Shown piece by piece: positions 43,523 to 52,030 of a stretch of DNA of 64,000 nucleotides. How positions within the stretch are numbered: the first letter of the stretch is position 1; every line of letters begins with the position of its first letter. Location: the NCBI GenBank assembly GCA_020848035.1, contig JADLAX010000015.1:20026-84025 (forward strand). The letters are read 5' to 3'. The notes below the pieces were generated by a model, which had not been told where the DNA came from, did no database searches, and worked only from the letters and a program-made list of their open reading frames with translations. The position numbers and the translations under genes were made by a program. This DNA is from Anaerolineae bacterium (GTDB lineage Bacteria; Chloroflexota; Anaerolineae; Promineifilales; Promineifilaceae).

Positions 43523-44074
43523 ATGAATACGATTATTGCTTTACTGCGGGGGATCAACGTAGGTGGCCACAACAAGCTGCCCATGCGTGAATTGAAGGTG
43601 CTGCTTGAGGGCATGGGGTTGGCCAACGTGCAAACCTACATCCAAAGCGGCAACGTGGTCTTCCAAAGTGAAGAGACCGAGCAGGCCGGGCTGGCCCAGC
43701 GGATCACGGCCGTTATCGAAGCGAGCTATGGCTTTGCGCCGCAGGTGTTTTTGCTGGATCTGGCCTCGCTGCAAGCCGCGATGGCGGCCAATCCCTTCCC
43801 GGAGGGTGAGGCCGAGCCAAAGTCACTGCATCTCTTTTTTCTGGATGGCGTGCCGGAAAATCCCGATTTAGATGCTCTGGAAGCCATCAAGCGTGAGAAT
43901 GAGCGTTTTGCGCTGATTGACCAGGTGTTTTATCTGCATACGCCAGACGGAATCGGCCGTTCCAAGCTGGCTGAACGGGCTGGCCGGGGGTGGGGTGTTT
44001 CCATCACGGCGCGGAACTGGCGCACGGTGAGCAAGGTTTATGAGATGGCAACGGCCGTAACCCCCAACTATTGA
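43523..44074 (+). CDS. DUF1697-family protein
   Basis: 183 residues from the ATG at 43523 (MNTIIALLRGINVGGHNKLPM), the near-invariant DUF1697 N-terminus; NVQTYIQSGNVVFQSEE follows at about 34. TARNWRTVSKVYEMA near the end is also family-typical. The frame is open further upstream to 43406 but that part reads the repeat. Function unknown. Confidence 0.9.
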   Translation: MNTIIALLRGINVGGHNKLPMRELKVLLEGMGLANVQTYIQSGNVVFQSEETEQAGLAQRITAVIEASYGFAPQVFLLDLASLQAAMAANPFPEGEAEPKSLHLFFLDGVPENPDLDALEAIKRENERFALIDQVFYLHTPDGIGRSKLAERAGRGWGVSITARNWRTVSKVYEMATAVTPNY

Positions 44075-44119
44075 TTTCAGGCTGTGAAAATTGAAAGAGT
44101 TAGCAAAAAGGAGCATGAA

Positions 44120-44539
44120 ATGACCTCGATTAGTGCTTATTTAAACTTTAATGGAACCTGTGAAGAAGCTTTTACCTTCTATGCCAGCGTCTTGGGTAAC
44201 ACCGCCCCCACGTTTGATCGGTTCAGCAGCACGCCACATGCCGCCCACATACCCGAAAATGAACAAGACAAAATTATGCACGCCTCACTGCCCATCGGTG
44301 TGCATGGTACTCTCATGGGCAGCGATACACCACAAGCGATGGGGGAGGTCGTGATAGGCAACAACTTTAGCCTGTCATTGCACCCAGATAGTGAGGCCGA
44401 GGCCGTTCGCCTGTTTAATGCCCTTTCAGCGGGCGGCTTGGTCACCGTGCCGCTGGAAAAAACTTTCTGGAATGCCACTTATGGCATGCTCACCGACAAG
44501 TTTGGCATCAACTGGATGATCAACTACATTCACCAATAA
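44120..44539 (+). CDS. VOC-family (PhnB-like) protein
   Basis: 139 residues from the ATG at 44120 (AAAAAGGAGC upstream). AYLNFNGTCEEAFTFYASVLG, MHASLPIGVHGTLMGSD and MLTDKFGINWMINY are the PhnB/3-demethylubiquinone-methyltransferase-like VOC pattern (YxxFxGxCxEAxxFY ... D.FGxxWM). Despite the name there is no evidence for phosphonate use. Substrate unknown. Confidence 0.9.
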   Translation: MTSISAYLNFNGTCEEAFTFYASVLGNTAPTFDRFSSTPHAAHIPENEQDKIMHASLPIGVHGTLMGSDTPQAMGEVVIGNNFSLSLHPDSEAEAVRLFNALSAGGLVTVPLEKTFWNATYGMLTDKFGINWMINYIHQ

Positions 44540-44584
44540 ACAATGAAAAACAATTTGGCTCTTCAGGATTTCATGGGGTTCACA

Positions 44585-44728
44585 CCTGATGTAAGGGCGA
44601 CTCTTGCGGTCGCCCTCGACTGGGCGGGTACAAGATACGCCCCTACATTTAGCGATACTCCACATCCCAAAGACCCTAACTTTGGAGTTTACAGATTGGG
44701 CCAATCGTCCAGAGTGGCCCAATCTTGA
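44585..44728. repeat. GC-rich hairpins between small genes
   Basis: GGGCGACTCTTGCGGTCGCCC (44596-44616) and GGGCGGGTACAAGATACGCCC (44624-44644) are two adjacent hairpins; AGATTGGGCCAATC and GGCCCAATCT (44692-44724) form a third. No gene in this 243-base gap. Confidence 0.65.
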
Positions 44729-44782
44729 CAGCTGCAATAAACGAAGCCATTGTTCTGATAATCAGGCAGAAGAGTAAGCGAT

Positions 44783-45364
44783 ATGACTACCCATGATTCC
44801 CCGTTGCTGAAAGTTTATGAAGGCTGGGAGGGACACCAAACCAGCCTGGTACACGCCATTGCGCCGCTGACAGCCGAACAACTGCTCTGGCGACCCGCCG
44901 CCCAACTGCACTCGGTGGGTGAGTTGGCGCGGCATATCAGCCTGGGGCGGTTGGTCTGGTTTTTGCGGATGGACGCGCCGGGCAGCGCGGCGCTGGCCGA
45001 ACAGATCGATGCCTGGGAAGTGGATGGTGACGGCAACCGCCACATTGTTGAGTCGGCCATACCGATTGCGACAACGGCCGTTGATCTCGTTCATTGGCTG
45101 GAAGTCACCGGCAAAATGGTGGCCGACACCCTGCACACCTGGCACGTGGCCGACCTGGCAAAAACTTACCGCCACACCTGGAATGGTGACGTGTATGATG
45201 TGTCGCGCCAGTGGACCATCTGGCGCATTTTGAGCCACGACATTCACCACGGCGGCCAGATCGCCCTGATGCTGGGCATGCAGGGCATCGAGGTGTTTGA
45301 GCTGGGCGATCTGTTTGGCCACATCACCCTGCCGCCTTTGGCAGATCTTTCAGTTGGAGGGTGA
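44783..45364 (+). CDS. DinB-superfamily protein
   Basis: 193 residues, four-helix bundle of the DinB/DUF664-like branch. Candidate metal histidines: SVGELARHISLGRLVWFLRM near residue 45 and WRILSHDIHHGGQIALMLGM near 150, the typical HxxxHHG ending. TAEQLLWRPA near 30 is another family mark. Two bases separate it from the YdeI-type gene downstream. Confidence 0.88.
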   Translation: MTTHDSPLLKVYEGWEGHQTSLVHAIAPLTAEQLLWRPAAQLHSVGELARHISLGRLVWFLRMDAPGSAALAEQIDAWEVDGDGNRHIVESAIPIATTAVDLVHWLEVTGKMVADTLHTWHVADLAKTYRHTWNGDVYDVSRQWTIWRILSHDIHHGGQIALMLGMQGIEVFELGDLFGHITLPPLADLSVGG

Positions 45365-45366
45365 AA

Positions 45367-45816
45367 ATGAGTAAAGAGACGTTTGTAACGGCCGTTCAAC
45401 AGGCTGAAGGCCTAAACGCCACCGGCATTCAAGTGCCGCCAGAAGTGGTGGCCGCTTTTGGCTCCGGCAAAAGGCCGAAGGTGAAGGTGAGCCTGAACGG
45501 GTATACTTACCGCACCACAGTGGCGGCTTATGGCGACGTTTTTATGCTGCCACTGAGCCAGGAGCACCGTGAAGCGGCGGGGGTGCAGGCCGGTGACGTG
45601 GTTGAAGTGACCCTGGAACTGGACACCGAACCACGCACCGTAGACGTACCCGATGATTTGGCCGCAGCCCTGGCCGAAAACAGCCTGCGTGACGCTTTTG
45701 ACGCCCTGGCCTACTCCACCCGCAAAGAGCATGTGCGCCAGGTAGAAAGCGCCAAAGCTGAGGACACACGCCAGCGACGTGTCGCCAAAATTGTGGCGTC
45801 GCTGCAAGCGAAGTAG
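45367..45816 (+). CDS. YdeI/DUF1905-type protein
   Basis: 149 residues. The N-terminal DUF1905 fold shows GIQVPPEVVAAFGSGKRPKVKVSLNGYTYRTTVAAYGDVFMLPLSQEHREAAGVQAGDVVEVTLELD (segments, residues 20-84), and the C-terminal YdeI/OmpD-associated motif is FDALAYSTRKEHVRQVESAKAEDTRQRRVAKIV. GGAGG six bases before the ATG at 45367 decides the start over the GTG at 45361. E. coli YdeI relatives are linked to peptide-antibiotic tolerance; function here unknown. Confidence 0.88.
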   Translation: MSKETFVTAVQQAEGLNATGIQVPPEVVAAFGSGKRPKVKVSLNGYTYRTTVAAYGDVFMLPLSQEHREAAGVQAGDVVEVTLELDTEPRTVDVPDDLAAALAENSLRDAFDALAYSTRKEHVRQVESAKAEDTRQRRVAKIVASLQAK

Positions 45817-45852
45817 ACGAAGCAGAACCCGATTTGACATGGATCTCTAACC

Positions 45853-46551
45853 ATGCCGATGGATGACAGCAGCAGCGTTTTTGATTTTGAGGGCAGACCT
45901 TCTGCTTCCCCTTTGGTGGAGGCGGTCTGGCGTACGCGCAGCCTGGATGACGGCTCGTTTATGTCCACGGCCGAAACCAATTGGGAAATGGTCATTGCCC
46001 GCTACCAGGGTGAGTTGTCCATCACCCTGCGCGGCCCGGAGACCCAGGCTAAACGTGCCTTTTTCCACAAAGACACCGAATTTTTTGGCATTGTGTTTAA
46101 GCACGGTGCCTTTATGCCCCGCCTGCCGGTAAGCCAGTTGGTGAATGAAGATGTCACGTTGCCCGCGGCGGCCAACGGCCGTTTCTGGCTGCACAGGTCG
46201 CCCTGGGAACTGCCCACGCTGGAAACGGTGGATGATTTTGTAACCCGGCTGGTGCAGCAAGAGCTGCTGATTTTTGATCCGTTGGTGGTGGCGGTGTTGG
46301 CAAATCGGCCGTTAGACATCTCCTCACGCACCGTGCAGCGTCGCTTTTTGCGGGCTACCGGCCTGACTCGCGGTACGTTCGAGCAAATCGAGCGCGCCAA
46401 ACAAGCCACCACCCTGCTGCAAAAAGGCAGCTCCATCGCCGATGCTACCCTTGTCGCCGGTTATGCCGATCAACCCCACCTCACCCGGTCGCTGAAGCGG
46501 TTTGTTGGCTTTACGCCCGCCCAAATTTACCGGGCAGACTCCGCTGGCTGA
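45853..46551 (+). CDS. AraC-family regulator
   Basis: 232 residues. An N-terminal sensor-like domain (about 1-140; FDFEGRPSASPLVEAVWRTRS) resembles the DUF6597-type domain of AraC regulators, and the C-terminal helix-turn-helix is ISSRTVQRRFLRATGLTRGTFEQIERAKQATTLL and IADATLVAGYADQPHLTRSLKRFVGFTPAQI (155-225 in segments). It probably regulates the neighbouring reductase-type gene or the local cluster. Confidence 0.88.
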   Translation: MPMDDSSSVFDFEGRPSASPLVEAVWRTRSLDDGSFMSTAETNWEMVIARYQGELSITLRGPETQAKRAFFHKDTEFFGIVFKHGAFMPRLPVSQLVNEDVTLPAAANGRFWLHRSPWELPTLETVDDFVTRLVQQELLIFDPLVVAVLANRPLDISSRTVQRRFLRATGLTRGTFEQIERAKQATTLLQKGSSIADATLVAGYADQPHLTRSLKRFVGFTPAQIYRADSAG

Positions 46552-46630
46552 GTGTCGTTTTTGTTCAATACAGCTCTTTTGCCATCTGTTACTATTGGCG
46601 TAACAACTGAACCGCAAAAGGAGATGACCG

Positions 46631-47203
46631 ATGAGAAAGTTAAAGCTTCAAGTACAAATGACGGTGGATGGTTACATTGCCGGGCCAAATGGCGAGATGG
46701 ATTGGATCTCGTTCAACTGGGATGATGCGCTCAAGGAATATGTGACCGAGCTAACCGAGTCAATGGACCAGATTGTGCTGGGGCGAAAATTGGCCCAGGG
46801 CTTCATCCCCCATTGGGCTTCCGTGGCGCAAAACCCGGATCACGAGGAGCATTTGGCCGGGGTCAAATTTACGGAAACGCCCAAGGTGGTTTTCAGCAAT
46901 ACGCTGTATGCAGCCGAATGGGACAACACCGCCCTGGCACAAGGTGACCTGGTTGAGGAAATTACCCGGTTGAAAAACCAGGCAGGGGCCGACATCATTG
47001 CCTATGGCGGAGCGACGTTTGTCTCCAGCCTCATCAAACACAACCTGATTGATGAGTATCATCTGTTTGTGAATCCAGCGGCTATCGGCAGCGGCCTGCC
47101 CATCTTCCAGGGGCTGGACGTTACACAAAAGCTCAATCTGGTTAAGGCGACGCCCTTTGCCTGCGGCATCGTGGTGCTGCATTACGAGCCGAGCCGCAGC
47201 TAA
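46631..47203 (+). CDS. RibD/dihydrofolate-reductase-like family protein
   Basis: 190 residues: MRKLKLQVQMTVDGYIAGPNGEMDWI is the classic start of the RibD_C-type small reductases; IVLGRKLAQGFIPHW near 53, AYGGATFVSSLIKHNLIDEY near 120 and NPAAIGSGLPIF near 145 follow. AAAAGGAG precedes the ATG. It sits right after an AraC-type regulator gene. Third paralogue in the window; substrate unknown. Confidence 0.9.
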   Translation: MRKLKLQVQMTVDGYIAGPNGEMDWISFNWDDALKEYVTELTESMDQIVLGRKLAQGFIPHWASVAQNPDHEEHLAGVKFTETPKVVFSNTLYAAEWDNTALAQGDLVEEITRLKNQAGADIIAYGGATFVSSLIKHNLIDEYHLFVNPAAIGSGLPIFQGLDVTQKLNLVKATPFACGIVVLHYEPSRS

Positions 47204-47256
47204 AATTAAGGTATCGCAAGAGATAGGTCACAGTGTGGCCAAAAGGAGTGTGAATA

Positions 47257-47712
47257 ATGGCAGTCCCCACCGCAATCTCTACCCTGGCCGGTCGTTGGCA
47301 GGGCACCAACCGGCTTTGGTTGGATCCTGATGAACCAGCTGACGAATCGGCGGCAACGGCCGTATTCAAGCCAACAGGCCAGGGCAAAATAGGCACTCTG
47401 GAATACACCTGGGCCTACGATGGCGAGCCGCAACAGGGCTTCCTCATGTTAAGCCAGATCGGTGAAAATGTGCTGGTTGCCTGGGCCGACTCCTGGCACA
47501 ATCACGATGGCATCATGCAGATGACAGGGGCAGCCGAGGCAAGTGGCGAACTGTGGGTCAAGGGCAGCTATGCCGCCCCGCCTGGCCCCGATTGGGGCTG
47601 GCGCCTGGCCCTGCATCCCGATTCCGCCGACCAATTCCGGCTGATCATGCACAACATCTCGCCAGAGGGCGAAGCGATGTTGGCAGTTGAGGCGGTGTTT
47701 AGCCGCGCCTAA
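47257..47712 (+). CDS. DUF1579-like hypothetical protein
   Basis: 151 residues: ISTLAGRWQGTNRLWLDPDEP, EYTWAYDGEPQQGFLMLSQIGEN and ADSWHNHDGIMQMTG look like a lipocalin-type beta barrel of the DUF1579 kind (small-molecule binding). AAAAGGAGTG precedes the ATG. Last of the small-gene run. Function unknown. Confidence 0.7.
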   Translation: MAVPTAISTLAGRWQGTNRLWLDPDEPADESAATAVFKPTGQGKIGTLEYTWAYDGEPQQGFLMLSQIGENVLVAWADSWHNHDGIMQMTGAAEASGELWVKGSYAAPPGPDWGWRLALHPDSADQFRLIMHNISPEGEAMLAVEAVFSRA

Positions 47713-47734
47713 GCCTGCGCTTCGTGCGCATTGA

Positions 47735-47789
47735 CGCGTGAAACGTGAAACGTGAGAGAAGCAATCACGTTTCACGTTTTCACGTTTCC
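47735..47789. repeat. GTGAAACG-word inverted repeat
   Basis: CGCGTGAAACGTGAAACGTG, a short loop AGAGAAGCAA, and TCACGTTTCACGTTTTCACG. It sits between the small-gene run and the control region of the iron operon. Confidence 0.85.
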
Positions 47790-47806
47790 CCCTCCCTTCC
47801 CCTACT

Positions 47807-47822
47807 TGTGACATTTGTCACA
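47807..47822. promoter_or_regulatory. CRP/FNR-type palindrome upstream of the iron operon
   Basis: TGTGACATTTGTCACA is a perfect 16-bp palindrome and fits the CRP consensus TGTGA-N6-TCACA exactly. It lies 88 bases before the DtxR-type gene and 49 bases before the DtxR-type palindrome. The binding protein in this organism is unknown. Confidence 0.65.
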
Positions 47823-47870
47823 CAATATCCCTAACAGTTATCTCAGGCCATTCGGGCAAATTTGACTATT

Positions 47871-47886
47871 ATAAGGCTCACCTTAT
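47871..47886. promoter_or_regulatory. DtxR-type operator of the iron operon
   Basis: ATAAGGCTCACCTTAT (six-base perfect arms) lies 24 bases before the regulator's start and overlaps the likely promoter region (TATTATAAG). The form resembles AAGG...CCTT half sites bound by DtxR/IdeR/MntR proteins, so autoregulation is likely. Confidence 0.6.
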
Positions 47887-47909
47887 TTTGTAAGACAGGT
47901 GAACCAATT

Positions 47910-48572
47910 ATGCGCACGCAATCAACCAGCAATGAAACGGTAGAGATGTATCTCAAGACCATCGCCGAGTTAAGCGACGATGGGGCACCGGTGATCATCG
48001 CCCGGGTTGCCGAGCGGTTGGGCGTGACGGCCGTTTCCGCCAACGAGATGATGAAACGGCTGGGTGAGCAGGGGTTGGTCGCCCACGCCCGCTACAAAGG
48101 GGTGACGCTGACGGACAACGGCCGTTACATTGCCTTCAACGTCATCCGGCGGCAGCGGTTGTGGGAGCGATTTTTGGTAGATCACCTCAAGATGGAATGG
48201 TCTGGCGTCTACGAAATGGCTTGCCGCCTGGAGCACGCCACGTCCAACGTGCTGGCCGAAGCGCTGTCGGCTTACCTGGGACATCCCACCGTCTGCCCAC
48301 ACGGCAGCCCCATCCCCAACAGCGACGGCACGTTCCCGGTCGAATTGACACGGCCGTTAACCGCTCTGCGCGTGGGGGAGAAGGGATCGATCCACAGCAT
48401 CCAGCCCGCTTCCACCGACGTGTACGCCTACCTCAACCGCCACCAGGTGCTGCCCAACCGCGACTTCACCGTCGTCGAAATTGCCCCGATGGAAGGGCCG
48501 ATTACGCTGAATCTGGTAAACGGCCGTGTCGCCCTGGGCCGCCCCATGGCCGAATTGGTTTGGGTGATGTAG
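47910..48572 (+). CDS. DtxR/MntR-family metal-dependent repressor
   Basis: 220 residues from the ATG at 47910; an open frame continues upstream only through the operator. The winged helix is VEMYLKTIAELSDDGAPVIIARVAERLGVTAVSANEMMKRLGEQGLVAH (residues 10-58 in segments); the dimerisation/metal domain has LWERFLVDHLKMEW, ACRLEHATSNVLAEAL and CPHGSPIP with the usual E/H/C metal ligands; a FeoA-like SH3 domain closes it (VGEKGSIHSI ... LVNGRVALGRPMAELVWV). It precedes the feo genes and presumably represses them when iron (or manganese) is sufficient. Confidence 0.93.
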   Translation: MRTQSTSNETVEMYLKTIAELSDDGAPVIIARVAERLGVTAVSANEMMKRLGEQGLVAHARYKGVTLTDNGRYIAFNVIRRQRLWERFLVDHLKMEWSGVYEMACRLEHATSNVLAEALSAYLGHPTVCPHGSPIPNSDGTFPVELTRPLTALRVGEKGSIHSIQPASTDVYAYLNRHQVLPNRDFTVVEIAPMEGPITLNLVNGRVALGRPMAELVWVM

Positions 48573-48678
48573 GGGCGAGGCAGTTGGCCCAAAACATTGG
48601 AGAACTCGTAGGGGCGAGGCAGTTGGCGGTAAAGATTAGAGAGCAGACCAACCTACCCACCAACTGCCTCGCCCTTAC
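48568..48678. repeat. GGGGCGAGGCAGTTGG-word repeat inside the iron operon
   Basis: TAGGGGCGAGGCAGTTGG occurs twice directly (about 48571 and 48610), and CCAACTGCCTCGCCC (48660-48673) is the complement. The regulator's stop codon TAG opens the first copy. Related to 35418-35480. Confidence 0.85.
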
Positions 48679-48703
48679 TTACAAAACAGAGGCATCAAAC
48701 ATT

Positions 48704-48940
48704 ATGAACGATGACAAAACCACGTTAGACCAGTTAACCCCCGGCCAGTCGGCCAAAGTAAAAAAAGTGGGCGGCCAGGGCGCGGTGCGCCGTCGCCTGA
48801 TGGACATGGGCATTACCAGCGGCGTGCAAATTGCCGTGCTGAAGGCGTCGCCCCTGGGTGACCCGGTGGAATACCTGGTGCGGGGTTACCATCTTTCGCT
48901 GCGTAAAGCCGAAGCCCAAATGATCGAGGTATCGCTGTAA
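48704..48940 (+). CDS. feoA: FeoA ferrous-iron transport accessory protein
   Basis: 78 residues from the ATG at 48704. FeoA's SH3-like barrel: TLDQLTPGQSAKVKKVGGQGAVRRRLMDMGITSGVQIAVLKASPLGDPVEYLVRGYHLSLRKAEAQMIEV in segments, with the RRRLMDMG helix and LRKAEA ending. The next feoA starts at the base after its stop. It probably modulates FeoB. Confidence 0.94.
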   Translation: MNDDKTTLDQLTPGQSAKVKKVGGQGAVRRRLMDMGITSGVQIAVLKASPLGDPVEYLVRGYHLSLRKAEAQMIEVSL

Positions 48941-49240
48941 ATGAACGACGAACTGATTACCCTCACCCCCCAAACTGTGCCCCAAGCCCCCGCCATGCCG
49001 CTGAGCATGGTCAACCGGGGCGAAGCGGTGATCGTGCGGCAGGTCAACGGCTGCAAAACCGTGCGCCAGCGGCTGATCGACCTGGGCCTAAACCCCGGCG
49101 CACAAATTCACGTGCTGAAGAATGAAACGTCTGGCCCCATGATTTTGGCGGTAAAGGGCGACGGCCGTCTCGCCCTCGGTCGCGGTATGACCCACCATAT
49201 TTTGGTAACGGCCGTTGCCAACGGAAGTTTGGCAGATTAA
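48941..49240 (+). CDS. feoA: Second FeoA-domain protein
   Basis: 99 residues with about 20 extra N-terminal residues before the SH3-like barrel (PLSMVNRGEAVIVRQVNGCKTVRQRLIDLGLNPGAQIHVLKNE, then RLALGRGMTHHILV). It differs clearly from the first FeoA, so this is an old paralogue pair, as in several Gram-positive and Chloroflexota feo operons. It directly abuts feoA upstream. Confidence 0.93.
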   Translation: MNDELITLTPQTVPQAPAMPLSMVNRGEAVIVRQVNGCKTVRQRLIDLGLNPGAQIHVLKNETSGPMILAVKGDGRLALGRGMTHHILVTAVANGSLAD

Positions 49241-49244
49241 AAAG

Positions 49245-49303
49245 CCGTGAAACGTGAAGCGTGAAACGTGAGAAGAATTCACGCTTCAAGTTTCACGTTT
49301 CAC
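49245..49303. repeat. GTGAAACG-word inverted repeat between feoA and feoB
   Basis: CCGTGAAACGTGAAGCGTGA and TCACGCTTCAAGTTTCACGT are the two arms. It lies inside the operon, about 37 bases before feoB, so it may affect processing or coupling. Confidence 0.88.
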
Positions 49304-49339
49304 CCCCAAATTCAAAGAAAACTCTGAAGAGAGGTTCCC

Positions 49340-51598
49340 ATGACAGTCATGATTGCCCTGGCCGGCAATCCCAATGTCGGCAAAAGTACCATTTTTAACG
49401 CCCTCACCGGTTCCCGGCAGCACGTCGGCAACTGGCCCGGCAAAACCGTCGAAAAGAAAGAAGGCCGCCTGCGTGTTGGCAGCGAGGAAATTCTGCTCGT
49501 CGACCTGCCCGGCGCGTACAGCCTGACGGCGTATTCGATTGAAGAAATCATTACCCGCGACTTTATCATCAATGAACGACCAACGGCCGTTGTCGCCGTG
49601 GTCGATGCCTCTAACCTGGAGCGCAACCTCTACCTGGTGGCCCAGGTGCTGGAGCTGGAAACCCCGGTCATCCTGGCCCTGAACATGACCGACGTGGCCA
49701 ACAGCCGCGGCCTGAAAATTGACGCCAACCGGCTGTCGCAGCGCATGGGCGGCATTCCGGTGGTGGAAATGGTAGGCAACCGCAGCCTGGGGCTGGACCA
49801 ACTCAAGCAGGCCATCGCTCAGGTCAGCGCGCATCCGCCGCAGGCCCTGCCCCATGCCAGTTACAACGGTGCGCTGGGCCAGGAAATTGTGGCCCTGGCG
49901 GCGCAAATCAGCGCCAATCCCGCGCTGACGGCCCATTACCAGCCCAGCTGGCTGGCGACCAAGCTGCTGGAAAACGACGAAGCCATCCTGGAAGCGATGG
50001 AAGCGCAGGGCCAAACCGGTCTGCTGGAAGCGTCTGCGGCTGCCCAAGCGCGCATCGAAGCTGCTACCGGTGAAGATGCCGAAACGCTCATCGCTGACCA
50101 GCGCTACACCTTTATTGGTACGCTGGTGGAATCGGTGCTGGAACGGCCGTCTACCTCCATCCTCACCACCTCCGACAAAATCGACGAAATTGTCACCCAC
50201 CGCATTTGGGGCCTGCCCATCTTTTTGCTGATGATGTGGCTGGTGTTCCAGTTTACCGCCAACGTCAGCGCCCCGTTTCTGGACTGGGTAGACGTGTTTA
50301 TTAACGAAACGATTTACGGCTGGGGCGTGTCGCTCATGGCCGCGCTGGGGCTGGGCGATACCTGGTTCGCCGCCCTGATCACCGACGGCATCATTGGCGG
50401 GGTGGGCGGCGTGCTGGTGTTTGTGCCCGTGCTGCTCTTCCTCTACTTTGCCCTGGCCGTGCTGGAAGATTCCGGCTACATGGCCCGCGCCGCCTTTGTG
50501 ATGGACCGCGTCATGCGCTGGATGGGGCTGCACGGCAAAAGCTTCCTGCCGCTGATTGTGGGTTTTGGCTGCACGGTTCCGGCCGTTTACGCCACGCGCA
50601 CCCTGGAAAACGAAAAAGATCGCAAGCTCACCGGCTTTCTGGCCACCTTCATGAGCTGCGGGGCGCGCCTGCCGGTTTACGTGGTCTTTGGCGCGGCCTT
50701 TTTTGGCACCGCCTCGGGCAACCTCATCTTTGGCATGTACATCCTGGGCATTGGCGTGGCCCTGGCCACCGGTTTTGCCCTCAAGCACACGGTGTACAAG
50801 GGCCAACCGCCCGCGCCGTTTGTCATGGAGCTGCCGCCCTACCGTGCGCCGCGCCCGCGTGACGTCTGGCGGCAAATGTGGGAGCGGGTGCAGGGCTTTT
50901 TGATCAAAGCCAGCACCGTCATTTTGGTGGTGTCCGTCGCCCTGTGGCTGCTGATGGCTATTCCCGGCCGGGCCAATGCCGGGTCGTTCAACGACGTGGC
51001 GGCGGAAGACAGCCTGTTTGCCGTGGTCAGCGGCGCGATTGCGCCGGTGTTTAAACCCGCCGGGTTTGGCAGCTGGGAGGCGTCTGGCTCGCTGGTGACC
51101 GGTTTTATGGCCAAGGAAGTGGTGGTGGGCACGATGAACCAGATTTACATGGGGGAAGAAACGGCCGTTGCCGAGACAACCGAACCAACCACCTTTGGTC
51201 AGGAAGTGGGGCGTACGCTGCTGGGCTTTGGCGAAGCGGCCGTTCTCACCGTGCAGGAAGTGCTCAACATTGCGCCGCGCACGGTGAACCTGCTGCCGGG
51301 CGTAGACATTGGCGAGTTTAACTTCTTTGGCACCGCCGAAGAGGTCGAAGACAACACGCGGTTAGAAGCGGCGCTGATCAATTCGTTTCAGCGGTCGGCT
51401 GGCTCGGCTGAATTGGGGGCGCTGGCGGCGGTGGCGTTTAACGTCTTTGTGCTGCTGTACGTGCCCTGCATGGTGGCCGTGGCCGCCATGCGCCAGGAGT
51501 TTGGCGGCCGTTGGACCCTGGCCCAAATTGGGTACACGTTGGTGGTGGCCTGGTTGGCGGCCGTGGTTGTTTTCCAGGTTGGGAAATTATTTATTTGA
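49340..51598 (+). CDS. feoB: Ferrous iron transporter FeoB
   Basis: Main inner-membrane Fe2+ permease, 752 residues. The N-terminal GTPase shows G1 GNPNVGKST (8-16), G3 DLPG near 56 and G4 NMTD near 115. The membrane part has two Gate motifs, including [15 protein letters not shown] near 415 with its conserved cysteine, and [10 protein letters not shown] near 438. The C-terminal membrane region carries a long soluble-type loop (about 600-680). Ribosome site GAAGAGAGG. Order regulator-feoA-feoA-feoB-feoC-like. Confidence 0.97.
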   Translation: MTVMIALAGNPNVGKSTIFNALTGSRQHVGNWPGKTVEKKEGRLRVGSEEILLVDLPGAYSLTAYSIEEIITRDFIINERPTAVVAVVDASNLERNLYLVAQVLELETPVILALNMTDVANSRGLKIDANRLSQRMGGIPVVEMVGNRSLGLDQLKQAIAQVSAHPPQALPHASYNGALGQEIVALAAQISANPALTAHYQPSWLATKLLENDEAILEAMEAQGQTGLLEASAAAQARIEAATGEDAETLIADQRYTFIGTLVESVLERPSTSILTTSDKIDEIVTHRIWGLPIFLLMMWLVFQFTANVSAPFLDWVDVFINETIYGWGVSLMAALGLGDTWFAALITDGIIGGVGGVLVFVPVLLFLYFALAVLEDSGYMARAAFVMDRVMRWMGLHGKSFLPLIVGFGCTVPAVYATRTLENEKDRKLTGFLATFMSCGARLPVYVVFGAAFFGTASGNLIFGMYILGIGVALATGFALKHTVYKGQPPAPFVMELPPYRAPRPRDVWRQMWERVQGFLIKASTVILVVSVALWLLMAIPGRANAGSFNDVAAEDSLFAVVSGAIAPVFKPAGFGSWEASGSLVTGFMAKEVVVGTMNQIYMGEETAVAETTEPTTFGQEVGRTLLGFGEAAVLTVQEVLNIAPRTVNLLPGVDIGEFNFFGTAEEVEDNTRLEAALINSFQRSAGSAELGALAAVAFNVFVLLYVPCMVAVAAMRQEFGGRWTLAQIGYTLVVAWLAAVVVFQVGKLFI

Positions 51599-51599
51599 T

Positions 51600-51662
51600 G
51601 GTTAGCGGTGAACGGTAATCGGTAATGCGTTAACCGATTACCGTTCACCGATTATCGATTAC
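51600..51662. repeat. GGTAATCG-word inverted repeat between feoB and feoC
   Basis: GGTGAACGGTAATCGGTAAT and its counterpart ATTACCGTTCACCGATTATC. It fills the gap between the two genes. The same word family forms part of the mutS insert. Confidence 0.88.
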
Positions 51663-51670
51663 GGAAGATC

Positions 51671-52030
51671 ATGACCCAAAGCACATTACGCCAGGTTTTG
51701 ACTGTTTTTGAAACGGCCGTTACCCCCCTCTCCATGCCCCAAATTGCGCGCCAGCTGGACGTGTCGCCGGAACAGCTGGAGGCGATGATTCAACATTGGG
51801 TGCGCAAGGGCAAAATCCGCGAGAATACGGCGCTGACCGACTGCGGCAGCTGCGGTCGCGGCAGCGCCTGTCCCTTTGTCCTCGACCTGCCACGCAGCTA
51901 TGAGCTGGTGACTGACTCGACTCTCATTCCCCTCAACGTCGTGGGCCTCACCTGCGGCCACAAAACCTCGTCGGAGAAAAAAGAGGGCATTCAGGAATTC
52001 GTGGGGTCCGGCGTGAAACGTGATGCGTGA
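51671..52030 (+). CDS. feoC: FeoC-like winged-helix protein with four cysteines
   Basis: 119 residues. The N-terminal winged helix is TLRQVLTVFETAVTPLSMPQIARQLDVSPEQLEAMIQHWVRKGKI (segments, 5-49), as in FeoC; the wing carries C58, C61 and C67 (DCGSCGRGSACPF), and C95 lies in GLTCGHK, enough for an iron-sulfur cluster. The end, GSGVKRDA and the stop, is encoded by a GTGAAACGTGATGCGTGA repeat, so the ancestral C-terminus may have been replaced. Position after feoB supports the call. Confidence 0.82.
   Translation: MTQSTLRQVLTVFETAVTPLSMPQIARQLDVSPEQLEAMIQHWVRKGKIRENTALTDCGSCGRGSACPFVLDLPRSYELVTDSTLIPLNVVGLTCGHKTSSEKKEGIQEFVGSGVKRDA

Noticed and set aside
48161..48703. Long N-terminal extension of feoA through the regulator gene
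   Set aside because: It is the wrong frame of the DtxR-type gene and then a repeat; the ATG at 48704 gives the normal FeoA length.
49286..50875. A 529-codon open frame antisense to feoB
   Set aside because: It is rich in H, Q, G and R with no recognisable domain, as expected of a shadow of a GC-rich gene; feoB on the other strand is certain.
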